64,000 nt of DNA from Umezawaea sp049997955 (GCA_049997955.1 JAEBDY010000005.1:248001-312000), one strand, 5' to 3'; counted from the stretch's first letter, positions 25,020 to 33,324 are shown. Numbers and translations are program-made. The notes: generated from the sequence alone by a model not told the origin.

Positions 25020-25520
25020 CTACGGCTCCTGCTCGACCAGCACCTGGTGCTCCTGGTCCACCCGGTAGCCGATGCCGCGCACCGTCCCGATGATGGCCGA
25101 GCCGTCGCCGAGCTTGCGGCGGATCCGGCGGACGTGCACGTCGACGGTCCTGGTGTCGACCACCGTGGTCGCGCCCCACACCTGGTTCATCAGCGCCGCG
25201 CGGCGGTGCACCCGCTTCGGTTGCCTGCACAGGTGCAGCAGCAGGTCGAACTCCAGCCGGGTCAGCTGCACCGGCTCGCCCTGGTGCAGCACGCGGCGGG
25301 AGTCGGGGAGGATCCGCAGCGCCGGGCCGTGGTGGTGCCGTGGCACGTCGACCGCGACGGTGACCTGCCCCAGCGCGGTCTTGAGCGCGTCGGCCACCCG
25401 CTCGGCCACCGTCGAGGCCTGGGCGGTCGTCACGCGGATCACCAGGGTGACGTCGGCCGCGTCGAGCTGGTCCGGATCTCTCACAAGGGTGATCCGACCC
25501 CTTTCGCCACGGCGGGTCAA
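25020..25520 (-). CDS. Winged-helix OmpR/PhoB-type DNA-binding protein without receiver domain
   Basis: A 166-residue protein. The C-terminal ~95 residues are an OmpR/PhoB effector domain ('LTRLEFDLLLHLCRQPKRVH', 'RTVDVHVRRIRRKLGD', 'IIGTVRGIGYRV'). The N-terminal ~65 residues do not resemble a phosphoacceptor domain and lack its aspartate pocket, so it is probably not a classical response regulator. The start is uncertain: TTG at 25520, or GTG at 25484. It is 9 bp downstream of the MarR gene on the same strand, so the two regulators may be co-transcribed. Confidence 0.75.
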   Translation of the reverse strand: MTRRGERGRITLVRDPDQLDAADVTLVIRVTTAQASTVAERVADALKTALGQVTVAVDVPRHHHGPALRILPDSRRVLHQGEPVQLTRLEFDLLLHLCRQPKRVHRRAALMNQVWGATTVVDTRTVDVHVRRIRRKLGDGSAIIGTVRGIGYRVDQEHQVLVEQEP

Positions 25521-25529
25521 CGCCGTCCA

Positions 25530-25988
25530 CTACCTGGACGTGCTTGACGGAGCGAGCTTCCCCAAGGCGGACACGAGCGGTGACAGCTCCGGCAGCTGTT
25601 CGGCTTCCGCCAGGGCCTCGCCCAGCGCGGTGTCGTGCGTCGGCCGCGCGGCGTCGAGCAGCGCCACGCCCGCCTCGGTGAGCTCGGTGTAGATGCCGCG
25701 CCGGTCGGTGGGGCAGAGGTACCGCGAGAGCAGGCCCCGGTCCTCCAACCGGGTGACGAGCCGGGTCGTCGCCGACTGGCTGAGCACGACCGCCTGCGAG
25801 ACCTGGGACATCCGCAGGTGGAAGTCCTCCTGTCGCGCGAGCACGTCGAGCACGGTGTACTCGCTGACGGAGAGCTGGTGCGCGCGTTGCAGCGCGCGTT
25901 CGAGCCCGTCCTCGATCCGCGCGTGCAGTGCGGCGAGCGTTCGCCAGCCCTGTGCGCGGGCCTCGGTGGCGTCCTCTGCCAGTGACAC
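25530..25988 (-). CDS. MarR-family regulator
   Basis: A 152-residue MarR protein. The helix-turn-helix is 'MSQVSQAVVLSQSATTRLVT', followed by the wing 'LEDRGLLSRYLCPTDRRGIY'. A GGGAGAGG ribosome site precedes the GTG at 25988. It is divergent from the SDR/aldo-keto reductase operon, and the intergenic region carries inverted repeats. It probably represses both directions and responds to an electrophile or phenolic ligand; that is inference from the family and the reductase genes. Confidence 0.85.
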   Translation of the reverse strand: MSLAEDATEARAQGWRTLAALHARIEDGLERALQRAHQLSVSEYTVLDVLARQEDFHLRMSQVSQAVVLSQSATTRLVTRLEDRGLLSRYLCPTDRRGIYTELTEAGVALLDAARPTHDTALGEALAEAEQLPELSPLVSALGKLAPSSTSR

Positions 25989-26037
25989 GGTTCACCTCTC
26001 CCCGGTTTGCGGTACGACGGCAGCACGAGCAGTATCA

Positions 26038-26078
26038 AGCGTGTGCAACAAACGGCGTCTGCAAGTATTGCTCACGCT
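26038..26078. promoter_or_regulatory. Inverted repeats, candidate MarR operators
   Basis: AGCGTGTGCAA (26038-26048) faces TTGCTCACGCT (26068-26078), with one mismatch. Inside lies a tighter palindrome, GCAA-GTA-TTGC (26061-26071). They sit midway between the divergent MarR and SDR genes. Confidence 0.6.
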
Positions 26079-26111
26079 GGTTACAGCTTACCGCCTACTA
26101 GAGGGAGCACC

Positions 26112-26906
26112 GTGAACATCGACCTCACCGGCCGCACCGCGCTGGTCACCGGCTCCACGTCCGGGATCGGGTACGCGTCGGCCGGGTCCCTGGCCACGGC
26201 GGGTGCGTCGGTGGTCGTCAACGGCCGCGACAAGCAGCGGGTGGACGACGCCGTGGACAAGCTCCGCGAGGAGACCGGGTCCACGGCGATCACCGGTGTC
26301 GCCCTCGACCTCGCGACCGCCGAAGGCGCCGCCGACCTCGTCGCGGGCCTGGCCGACGTCGACGTGCTGGTCAACAACCTCGGCATCTTCGGCGCCAAGC
26401 CGGTGTTCGAGGTCCCGGACGAGGAGTGGATCCGCTACTTCGAGGTCAACGTCCTGTCCGGCGTGCGCCTGGCCAGGCACTACGCGCCCAGGATGGCCAA
26501 GCGCGGCTGGGGCCGGGTGATCTTCGTCAGCAGCGAGTCGGCGATCCAGATCCCGACCGAGATGGTCCACTACGGCATGACCAAGACCGCGCAGATCGCG
26601 GTCTCCCGAGGCATGGCCCAGGAATTGGCGGGTACAGGGGTAACGGTGAACACCGTGCTCCCCGGTTCGACGCTGACCGAGGGCGTGCGCGAGTTCATCG
26701 CCGACCGCGTGGGCGACGACGTCCCGTTCGAAGAGGCCGAGCGCCGCTTCATGGAGACCGAGCGCCCCACCTCGTTGCTCAAGCGCCTCATCCGCCCGGA
26801 GGAGATCGGCAACTTCATCACCTACATCGCCTCGGACCTGTCGTCCGCCACGACCGGCGCCGCGCTGCGCGCCGACGGCGGCATCGCCAACACCCTCATC
26901 CCGTGA
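26112..26906 (+). CDS. Short-chain dehydrogenase/reductase
   Basis: A 264-residue classical SDR: cofactor loop 'VTGSTSGIGYASAG' (TGxxxGIG), 'VLVNNLGIFG', catalytic serine in 'VIFVSSESAIQ', and the YxxxK pair in 'HYGMTKTAQIA'. The C-terminal 'TTGAALRADGGIANTL' is typical of the 3-oxoacyl-ACP-reductase-like group. It probably uses NADP(H) on an unknown carbonyl substrate. The GTG start follows GAGGGAGC. It is followed by an aldo-keto reductase after 14 bp, both divergent from MarR. Confidence 0.88.
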   Translation: MNIDLTGRTALVTGSTSGIGYASAGSLATAGASVVVNGRDKQRVDDAVDKLREETGSTAITGVALDLATAEGAADLVAGLADVDVLVNNLGIFGAKPVFEVPDEEWIRYFEVNVLSGVRLARHYAPRMAKRGWGRVIFVSSESAIQIPTEMVHYGMTKTAQIAVSRGMAQELAGTGVTVNTVLPGSTLTEGVREFIADRVGDDVPFEEAERRFMETERPTSLLKRLIRPEEIGNFITYIASDLSSATTGAALRADGGIANTLIP

Positions 26907-26920
26907 AAGGACCCCACCCC

Positions 26921-27754
26921 ATGACCCAGGCACCCACCGTCACCCTCAACAACGGCGTCACCATGCCGCAGCTCGGCTTCGGCGTCTTCCAGGTGCCCAA
27001 CGCCGAGACCACCGCCGCCGTGGCCCACGCGCTCAAGGCCGGCTACCGGAGCATCGACACCGCCACCGTCTACGGCAACGAGGAGGGCGTCGGCCAGGCG
27101 CTGGCCGAGTCGGGCATCCCGCGCGAGGACCTGTTCGTCACCACCAAGCTGTGGAACTCCGCGCAGGGCTACGACTCCACGCTGCGCGCGTTCGACGAGA
27201 GCCTGGCCAAGCTGAAGCTCGACCACGTCGACCTGTACCTGATCCACTGGCCGACCCCGGCCCGCGGGCTGTACACCGAGACCTGGAAGGCGTTCGCGAA
27301 GCTGGCGGCCGACGGCCGGATCCGCTCGGCGGGCGTGTCGAACTTCCAGCCGAACCACCTGGCGGAGATCGTCGACGCCACCGGTCTCGTGCCCGCCGTG
27401 AACCAGGTCGAGCTGCACCCGCGCCTCACGCAGGAGCCGCTGCGGGCCTACCACGCCGAGCACGGCATCGTCACCGAGGCGTGGTCCCCGCTCGGCCAGG
27501 GCAAGGGCCTGCTGGACGACCCGGCCATCGCCGCGATCGCCGCGAAGTACGACCGCTCGCCCGCCCAGGTCGTGCTGCGCTGGCACCTGCAGCTCGGCAA
27601 CGTGGTCATCCCCAAGTCGGTGACCCCGTCGCGCATCGCGGAGAACCTCGACGTCTTCGACTTCGCACTCGCCGACGCCGACGTCGACGCGCTGTCCGCG
27701 CTGAACACCGACAGCCGCGTCGGCCCGGACCCGGACACCAACAACGAGGCCTGA
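26921..27754 (+). CDS. Aldo/keto reductase
   Basis: A 277-residue AKR5-type NADPH-dependent aldo/keto reductase with 'GYRSIDTATVYGNEEGVG' (catalytic Asp and Tyr), 'FVTTKLWNSAQGYDST' (catalytic Lys), 'LYLIHWPTP' (catalytic His), and the cofactor-binding 'VIPKSVTPSRIAENLDVF'. All four catalytic residues are present. Together with the SDR it forms a two-gene reductase operon under a MarR regulator, consistent with detoxification of reactive carbonyls or reduction of 2,5-diketo sugars. Substrate not determined. Two hairpins follow. Confidence 0.9.
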   Translation: MTQAPTVTLNNGVTMPQLGFGVFQVPNAETTAAVAHALKAGYRSIDTATVYGNEEGVGQALAESGIPREDLFVTTKLWNSAQGYDSTLRAFDESLAKLKLDHVDLYLIHWPTPARGLYTETWKAFAKLAADGRIRSAGVSNFQPNHLAEIVDATGLVPAVNQVELHPRLTQEPLRAYHAEHGIVTEAWSPLGQGKGLLDDPAIAAIAAKYDRSPAQVVLRWHLQLGNVVIPKSVTPSRIAENLDVFDFALADADVDALSALNTDSRVGPDPDTNNEA

Positions 27755-27758
27755 GCCT

Positions 27759-27779
27759 TCCGGACGCGAAGCGTCCGGA
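27759..27779 (+). terminator. Short hairpin after the aldo/keto reductase
   Basis: TCCGGACGC (27759-27767), loop GAA, GCGTCCGGA (27771-27779): a perfect 9-bp stem starting 5 bp after the stop. Its CCGGACGCGAA core reappears in the larger hairpin at 27854-27896, so one may derive from the other. Confidence 0.65.
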
Positions 27780-27853
27780 GACCCGGCGCGCTGACCAGGC
27801 TCAGGGCCTGTCGGCCACCTGACCTCGGCTGGTCGTTCCTCCTGCCGACCGAA

Positions 27854-27896
27854 CGCGAAGGGCCCCCGGACGCGAAACGTCCGGGGGCCCTTCGCG
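27854..27896. terminator. Bidirectional terminator between the reductase operon and folD
   Basis: CGCGAAGGGCCCCCGGACG (27854-27872) pairs perfectly with CGTCCGGGGGCCCTTCGCG (27878-27896) around a CGAAA loop: a 19-bp stem. It lies between convergent genes, 8 bp from the folD stop, and would serve both. Confidence 0.85.
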
Positions 27897-27904
27897 TCGA
27901 ACGG

Positions 27905-28783
27905 TCAGCGGCGCCAGCTGGGCTGCCGGCGTCGACCGGGCACGGTGTGCGCGGTCTCGGCGGCCTCGACGGTGTGCCGCAGCAGCAGCGCCGTGGTCAC
28001 CGGACCTACCCCGCCGGGCACCGGGGTCAGCGAGCCGGCCTTCGTGGCGACCTCGGGGTCGACGTCGCCGACCAGCCCGCCGTCGGCGGTGGCGTTCGTG
28101 CCCACGTCGACCACGACCGCGCCCTCGCGCACGTGGTCGGCGGTGATCAGCCCGGCGCGACCCGCGGCCGCGACCAGCACGTCACCGGTGGTCGTGACCG
28201 CGGCCAGGTCGGCGGTCCGCGAGTGGCACACCGTCACGGTGGCGTTCCGGTCGAGCAGCAGGTGCGCGACCGGCTTGCCGACGACGACCGACCGGCCTAC
28301 GACGACGACGTGCTTGCCCTCCAGCGGCACCTCGTGGTGCTCCAGCAGCGCCACCACGGCGGCGGCGGTCGCGGGCGCGTACGCGGGCAACCCGGCGGCG
28401 AGCCTGCCGAGCGACGTCGGGTTCGAGCCGTCGACGTCCTTGCGGACCGCGATGTTCCCGGCGAGCTCGGCGACGGACAGCCCCTCGGGCAGCGGTGTCT
28501 GCAGGATGACGCCGTGCACCGCGCCGTCCGCGCTCAACGCGGTCAGCGCCTCGGCGACTTCGGGCCCGGTGGCGGCGGACCCGAGGTCGACGACGTCGCA
28601 GGCGATGCCGGCCTTGTCGGCGGCCTTGGCGATCGACCTGACGTACCAGGCGCTGGCCTCGTCGTCGGTGGCCGTCACGACGGCCAGCCGCGGGGGAGTG
28701 CCGTCGACGGCCAGCTTGGCCGCTCGCTCGGTCACGTCCTCGCGAATCGTCGCGGCGAACTCCTTGCCGGACAGCGTGATCAC
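27905..28783 (-). CDS. folD: FolD-type methylene-THF dehydrogenase, cyclohydrolase lysine replaced
   Basis: A 292-residue FolD family protein with 'ILQTPLPEGL', 'DVDGSNPTSLGRL', the NADP loop 'VVVVGRSVVVGKPVAHLLL' and 'TPVPGGVGPVTTALLL'. The catalytic motif, normally YVxxK, reads Y47-V-R-S-I51, so the lysine needed for the cyclohydrolase step is isoleucine; the next lysine is K53. The codon is ATC in clean sequence. The enzyme may therefore be a dehydrogenase only. The 5' end overlaps the cyclodeaminase-family gene by 4 bp, which could supply the missing activity. Probably a second FolD of this genome. Confidence 0.88.
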   Translation of the reverse strand: MITLSGKEFAATIREDVTERAAKLAVDGTPPRLAVVTATDDEASAWYVRSIAKAADKAGIACDVVDLGSAATGPEVAEALTALSADGAVHGVILQTPLPEGLSVAELAGNIAVRKDVDGSNPTSLGRLAAGLPAYAPATAAAVVALLEHHEVPLEGKHVVVVGRSVVVGKPVAHLLLDRNATVTVCHSRTADLAAVTTTGDVLVAAAGRAGLITADHVREGAVVVDVGTNATADGGLVGDVDPEVATKAGSLTPVPGGVGPVTTALLLRHTVEAAETAHTVPGRRRQPSWRR

Positions 28784-29349
28784 TTGCGGATCTCCTCGCG
28801 AACTCTTGCGGTCACCTGGTCGGCTCGTGCGACCAGTGCGTCTACATCGGACACCACGGCGGCACCGTTGACCTCGACGTTGACCCGCGCCGTGGTCGCC
28901 GCCGCGCGGGCGGCGTCAGCCGCCGCGGCCACGTCGGTGATCACGTTGCGGTTCCCCACGGGCAGCAGCACCTCGGCCAGCGCGACCAGCCGCTCGGCGA
29001 CGGCGATGGTCCGCGCGGGCGGGACCGCGGCCCCCGCAAGCGCTTCCGCGATGGCGGCGGACCGCTCCGGGCCCTTCGGCAGCCGGTAGGCGTCCGTCAC
29101 CGCGGTGAACGCGGCCGCGTCGTCCTCGGCGAGCCGCATCGCCTCCACCCGAAGCGAGTCCACTTCGGACAGCACCGCGCCGATGGTGGCGGCGTGGGCC
29201 TCGTGCTTCGGCCCGTCGCTGTAGCGGGCGACCATGCCCAGCAGCGCCGCGGACTGCGCGGCGTGCAGGGCGGCGGTCGCCCCGCCACCCGGCGCGGACA
29301 CCCGCGCCGCCAACTGCTCCAGGAACTCCTCTACGGACTGGTCACGCAT
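28780..29349 (-). CDS. FchA-like methenyl-THF cyclohydrolase (cyclodeaminase family)
   Basis: A 189-residue protein of the formiminotransferase-cyclodeaminase C-terminal family, stand-alone as in FchA. Landmarks are 'FLEQLAARVSAPGGGATAAL', 'MVARYSDGP', 'LAEDDAAAFTAVTDAYRLPK' and 'GNRNVITDVAAAADAARAA'. Family members hydrolyse 5,10-methenyl-THF (FchA) or deaminate formimino-THF. The tight overlap with a FolD lacking the cyclohydrolase lysine favours the FchA role here. The ATG at 29349 shares a base with the upstream aminotransferase stop. Confidence 0.8.
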   Translation of the reverse strand: MRDQSVEEFLEQLAARVSAPGGGATAALHAAQSAALLGMVARYSDGPKHEAHAATIGAVLSEVDSLRVEAMRLAEDDAAAFTAVTDAYRLPKGPERSAAIAEALAGAAVPPARTIAVAERLVALAEVLLPVGNRNVITDVAAAADAARAAATTARVNVEVNGAAVVSDVDALVARADQVTARVREEIRK

Positions 29350-30440
29350 CACGCGTCGAGCGAGCGCACGGCCGCCGCGAGGCGGGTGACGCCCTCGTCG
29401 ATCTCGCCGACCGAAAGACCGGAGAACGCCAGCCGCACCGAGTCGTCGCCGCCGTCGAGCAGGAAGTCCGCGCCCTTCACGAACGCGACACCGTGCTCGG
29501 CCGCCGCGACCGCGAGCGCGTCGATCGACACGCCGGGCAGCCGCACCCACATGAAGTAGCCGCCCTGCGGCGCGGTGTACTCGGCCTTCGGCAGCTCGCG
29601 GGCGAGCGCCGTGACGAGCGCGTCCTTGCGCTCCCGCAGCGCCGCGCGGACCGTGTCGATCGACTTGTTGAGGCGACCGGACCGGCAGAACTGGTTCACG
29701 ATCGACTGCGCGACCATGTTGGGGGAGATGTACGTCGTGGTGGCGAGCTTGGTGATGCCCTCGATCACGGACACCGGCCCGACGAGGTAGCCGACCCGGA
29801 TGCCGGGGCACACCGTCTTGGAGAACGAGGACGCGTACACGACGACGTCGTTCGAGTCCTGCGACAGCATCGTGGGCATCTGCTCGCCCTCGAAGCGGAT
29901 CGAGTAGTACGGGTCGTCCTCGAACAGCGTGAAGCCGTACTCGGCGGCGAGCGCGAGCAGACGGGCCCGCTTGGGCGCGCTCAGCGTGTACCCGGCCGGG
30001 TTCTGGAAGTTCGGGATGATGTGCGCGAGCTTCGGCCGCACGCCGCTCTCCAGCAGCGCCTGCACCGCGTCGACGTCGATGCCGTCCTCGTGCAGCGCGA
30101 TCGGGTGGACCTCCGCACCGCGCTGGCGCAGGTTCAGCAGGGTGCGGTCGTAGGTGGGCGCCTCGACGATGACGGCGTCACCGGGGGAGACGAGCTGCTC
30201 GAACAGGAACGCGTCCGCCTGCATCGAGCCGTTGGTGACCAGCACCTGCTCGACCGGGACGCCGTGCTGCTCGGCGATCCACTTGCGCAGCGGCGCGTAG
30301 CCGACCGCCGTGCCGTACGCGGTTGTGCCCGCGGCGTCGTCGGCGAAGGCGAGCCGGGTCGCCTCGACCAGACCTTCGGTGTCGATGATGTCCAACGATG
30401 GGGCGCCGCGCGTGAAGCCGATCGCTGCCTGGGAAGCCAT
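29349..30440 (-). CDS. PLP-dependent aminotransferase, class I/II
   Basis: A 363-residue fold-type I aminotransferase like MocR/2-aminoadipate-type enzymes but lacking the GntR DNA-binding head. Seen are 'YGTAVGYAPLRKWIAEQHGV', 'IIPNFQNPAGYTLS', 'TLFEDDPYYSIRFEG', the PLP-lysine block 'ASSFSKTVCPGIRVGYLVG' and 'APQGGYFMWVRLPG'. It is the first gene of a coupled operon with the FchA-like and FolD proteins, so its substrate may connect to one-carbon metabolism (for example glycine, serine or histidine derivatives). That link is inference from context. Confidence 0.87.
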   Translation of the reverse strand: MASQAAIGFTRGAPSLDIIDTEGLVEATRLAFADDAAGTTAYGTAVGYAPLRKWIAEQHGVPVEQVLVTNGSMQADAFLFEQLVSPGDAVIVEAPTYDRTLLNLRQRGAEVHPIALHEDGIDVDAVQALLESGVRPKLAHIIPNFQNPAGYTLSAPKRARLLALAAEYGFTLFEDDPYYSIRFEGEQMPTMLSQDSNDVVVYASSFSKTVCPGIRVGYLVGPVSVIEGITKLATTTYISPNMVAQSIVNQFCRSGRLNKSIDTVRAALRERKDALVTALARELPKAEYTAPQGGYFMWVRLPGVSIDALAVAAAEHGVAFVKGADFLLDGGDDSVRLAFSGLSVGEIDEGVTRLAAAVRSLDA

Positions 30441-30473
30441 GCCGGAAAGCCTACCTCCGCCGACTTCCCGGGT

Positions 30474-30809
30474 TCAGAGGCTCCACTGGTGAGCGAGGTC
30501 GGCGTCGTCCGAACCGGGCAGCAGCGCCCGCGCGACGATCAGCTCGGCGCGGCCCTCGGCGGTCAGCCCGTTGCTGAAGTGGCCGAAGGCGACACCCAGG
30601 TGCCTGCGGGCCGACGCGACCCCTCCCTCGGGGTCCAGCTCGGCGATCACGGCCAGCTCGTGCTGCACCGCGGCGACGCGGACGGCGAACTCGACCATCG
30701 CCTGGTCGACCACCGCACAGGGGTCCGGCACCCTGCCGGCGCGCAGCACCTGGCGCAGCGCGGACTCGACCGCGGAGCGCAACACCACCACCGGGTTCTC
30801 GTCGCTCAT
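30474..30809 (-). CDS. Hypothetical protein, 111 residues
   Basis: A small alpha-helical protein ('VVVLRSAVESALRQVLRAGR', 'QAMVEFAVRVAAVQHELAVI'), no membrane segment, no recognised family. I used the ATG at 30809; the longer frame adds nine residues that look non-coding. It follows the sigma factor gene by 33 bp on the same strand, so it could be part of that transcript. It lacks the zinc motif or membrane segment of typical anti-sigma factors. Confidence 0.6.
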   Translation of the reverse strand: MSDENPVVVLRSAVESALRQVLRAGRVPDPCAVVDQAMVEFAVRVAAVQHELAVIAELDPEGGVASARRHLGVAFGHFSNGLTAEGRAELIVARALLPGSDDADLAHQWSL

Positions 30810-30842
30810 CACTGGGAATGTAGGGGAACCCCAGGTCACGGC

Positions 30843-31439
30843 CTAACGTCCCGCGTAGCCCGCGGTCTTGCGCAACTGCGTCAACGCGCGGTGCTGCGCC
30901 ACCCGAATGGCACCCGCCGTAGACCCAATGGCCTCGGCTGCCTCGTCGGCGGACATGCCGAGTACTACGCGCAGTACCAGGATCTCTCGCTGGCGCTCCG
31001 GAAGTGTGCGCAGCAATCCACCCATTCGAGCGGACAAATCGTCGAGAACGGCCCTTTCCTCCGGTCCCGCGGACGTCTCCTGGACGTCGGGCAGTTCCGA
31101 CATGGGCTCGGAGCGGTTCTTCGCCGAAGCCCGGTGGGCGTCGGCGATCTTGTGCGAGGCGATGCCGAACACGAACGCCAGGAACGGCCTGCCCTGGTCG
31201 CGGAACGTCGGGAGCGCGGTCAGCACGGCCAGGCAGACGTCCTGCGCCACGTCGTCGGCCGACCCGAACGTCCGCTCGTTGCGGCCGACCCGCGCCCGGC
31301 AGTACCGGACCACGACGGGGCGGACCGATTCCAGGAGCAGCCGCGTGGCCGCCGCGTCACCGCCGACCGCCCGCCGAACGACCTCCGGGTCGAGGCCGGG
31401 ATCGCCGGGCTCGGGTAAGTGCGCCACCGTCCGGACCAC
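30843..31439 (-). CDS. Sigma-70 family RNA polymerase sigma factor (ShbA/SigD-like)
   Basis: A 198-residue sigma factor. Region 2 includes 'VRPVVVRYCRARVGRNERTF', 'DDVAQDVCLAVLTALPTFRD' and 'FLAFVFGIASHKIADAHR'; region 4 includes 'LRTLPERQREILVLRVVLGM', 'SADEAAEAIGSTAGAIRVAQ' and 'HRALTQLRK'. The region 2 wording is close to ShbA/SigD-type factors of actinobacteria, although the usual groEL/guaB neighbourhood of shbA is absent, so this may be a paralogue. I chose the GTG at 31439 because GAGGAACGGG directly precedes it; a GTG at 31427 is an alternative. No anti-sigma gene is evident. Confidence 0.85.
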   Translation of the reverse strand: MVRTVAHLPEPGDPGLDPEVVRRAVGGDAAATRLLLESVRPVVVRYCRARVGRNERTFGSADDVAQDVCLAVLTALPTFRDQGRPFLAFVFGIASHKIADAHRASAKNRSEPMSELPDVQETSAGPEERAVLDDLSARMGGLLRTLPERQREILVLRVVLGMSADEAAEAIGSTAGAIRVAQHRALTQLRKTAGYAGR

Positions 31440-31588
31440 CCCGTTCCTCGGATTCGCCGAGGATCTTCCTCCGTGCGCAGCAAGGTGCCGCCGCACTCTT
31501 GCGGATCCACCGGGATGATCCGCGTGGCCGTGCGCGTTGAGCCGTGCGAAGGCAAGGTGCACATCACGGATTCCACACGGGGGCACAC

Positions 31589-32248
31589 ATGAAGATCGGC
31601 ATCATCGGAGCGGGGAACATCGGCGCGGCGCTCACCCGCGGGCTCACCTCCCTCGGGCACGACGTGTCCGTGGCCAACTCGCGCGGACCGGAGACGCTCG
31701 CGGACCTGGCGGCGGAGACCGGCGCCAAGCCCGTGACGGCCGTGGAGGCGGTGCGCGGCGCTGAGGTGGTGGTCGTGACCATCCCGCAGGGGAAGGTCGC
31801 GAGCCTGCCGAAGGGCCTGCTGGACGGGGCAGCCGAGGGCGTTGCGGTGATCGACACCGGCAACTACTACCCGCGCGAGCGCGACGGCCGCATCGACGAG
31901 ATCGAGAACGGCGTGACCGAGAGCCGCTGGGTCTCCGACCAGCTCGGCCACCCGGTGGTCAAGGTGTTCAACGGCATCTACGCGCAGCACCTGCAGGACA
32001 AGGGCGTGCCCGCGGGCACCGAGGGCCGCATTGCCTTGCCCGTCGCGGGCGACGACGTGGCCGCGAAGGCGAAGGTGCTCCAACTCGTCGAGGACCTGGG
32101 CTTCGACGCGTACGACGCGGGCGGGATCGACGAGTCCTGGCGGCAGCAGCCCGGCACACCCAGCTACGGTGCGGGCGCGTCACTGGACGCGCTGCCCGAG
32201 CTGCTCGCCGCGGCGAGCCCGAAACGAACGCCGGAGTTCACCGCCTGA
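31589..32248 (+). CDS. NADPH-dependent F420 reductase-family protein
   Basis: A 219-residue Rossmann protein: 'KIGIIGAGNIGAALTRGLTS' (GxGxxG), 'VSVANSRGPETLADLAAETG', 'VVVVTIPQGKVASLP', 'VIDTGNYYPRERDGRIDEIE' and 'VVKVFNGIYAQHL'. These are typical of the NAD(P)-binding F420-oxidoreductase-like family. Whether F420 or another acceptor is used cannot be read from sequence. The ATG at 31589 starts the unit; the stop overlaps the downstream dehydrogenase (TGATG), so the two probably act in one route. Confidence 0.82.
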   Translation: MKIGIIGAGNIGAALTRGLTSLGHDVSVANSRGPETLADLAAETGAKPVTAVEAVRGAEVVVVTIPQGKVASLPKGLLDGAAEGVAVIDTGNYYPRERDGRIDEIENGVTESRWVSDQLGHPVVKVFNGIYAQHLQDKGVPAGTEGRIALPVAGDDVAAKAKVLQLVEDLGFDAYDAGGIDESWRQQPGTPSYGAGASLDALPELLAAASPKRTPEFTA

Positions 32249-33324
32249 TGAAGCACTTCGTCCACGAAGTCCGCTCGACCCGGATCGTCTTCGGCTCCGG
32301 CACCGTCTCGCGCGTGCGGGCCGAGGTCGAGCGGGTCGGCGGCAACCGCGTGCTCCTGCTGGCGAGCAAGCGGCTGGACGACGTCGCGCGGCGGGTCGGG
32401 GAGTCCCTCGGCCCGTCGCTGGCGGCGCGGTTCGACGACGCCGCGATGCACACGCCGGTGGAGGTGACCGAGCGCGCGCTGGAGGTGCTGCGCTCGAACA
32501 GCGCCGACTGCGTGGTCTCGATCGGCGGTGGCTCCACCACCGGCCTGTCGAAGGCGCTGGCCGCGCGCACCAACGTGCCGCAGGTCATCGTGCCGACGAC
32601 GTACTCCGGGTCCGAGGCGACCGCCGTCCTCGGCGAGACCACCGAGGGCCGCAAGACCACCAGGTCCGCCCCGGAGATCAAGCCCGAGACCGTCGTCTAC
32701 GACGTCGACCTCACCCTGGACCTGCCCGTCGGGCTCTCGGTCACCAGCGGCGTCAACGCCCTCGCCCACGCCGTGGAAGCGCTGTACTCGCCGCAGTCCG
32801 AGCCCATCACCGACGCCATCGCGCTGGACGCGATCGAGCGCATCGCCCGAGGCCTCCGCGTGCTCCCCGCCAACCCGTTCGACGTGGAGACCAGGGCCGA
32901 CCTGCTGATCGGCGCGTGGCTCGCGGGCACGTGCCTCGGCTCGGTCGGCATGGGCCTGCACCACAAGCTGTGCCACACCCTCGGCGGCTCCTTCGGCCTG
33001 CCGCACGCCGAGACGCACACCGTGGTCCTCCCGCACGCCATGGCGTACAACGCTCCCACCGTGCCCGAGGTGATGAAGCGCGTCGCGAAGGCGCTCGACG
33101 TGCCGGACGCCCCCTCCGGCGTGTTCGACCTGGTCGCCTCGGTCGGCGGGCCGACCTCGTTGCGGGCGCTGGACCTCCCGCTGGAGGACCTCCCGCTGGC
33201 CGTGGAACTGGCCACCGCGCGGGCCTACCCGAACCCGCGCGAGGTGACGTCCGAGGGCGTGGCCGTGCTGCTGGCGGACGCGTGGCACGGCAGGCGACCC
33301 GCGTCCCCGACGGCGGCGGGCTGA
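32248..33324 (+). CDS. Maleylacetate reductase-like iron-containing alcohol dehydrogenase
   Basis: A 358-residue group III iron-type dehydrogenase. 'VVSIGGGSTTGLSKALAART' binds nucleotide, 'VPTTYSGSEATAVLGET' and 'SVTSGVNALAHAVEALYSP' are maleylacetate-reductase blocks, and 'GMGLHHKLCHTLGGSFGLPH' plus 'AETHTVVLPHAMAYN' hold the metal-ligand region. The family reduces maleylacetate to 3-oxoadipate in aromatic degradation. No ring-cleavage gene is adjacent, so the true substrate may differ. It is translationally coupled to the F420-reductase-like gene. Confidence 0.85.
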   Translation: MKHFVHEVRSTRIVFGSGTVSRVRAEVERVGGNRVLLLASKRLDDVARRVGESLGPSLAARFDDAAMHTPVEVTERALEVLRSNSADCVVSIGGGSTTGLSKALAARTNVPQVIVPTTYSGSEATAVLGETTEGRKTTRSAPEIKPETVVYDVDLTLDLPVGLSVTSGVNALAHAVEALYSPQSEPITDAIALDAIERIARGLRVLPANPFDVETRADLLIGAWLAGTCLGSVGMGLHHKLCHTLGGSFGLPHAETHTVVLPHAMAYNAPTVPEVMKRVAKALDVPDAPSGVFDLVASVGGPTSLRALDLPLEDLPLAVELATARAYPNPREVTSEGVAVLLADAWHGRRPASPTAAG

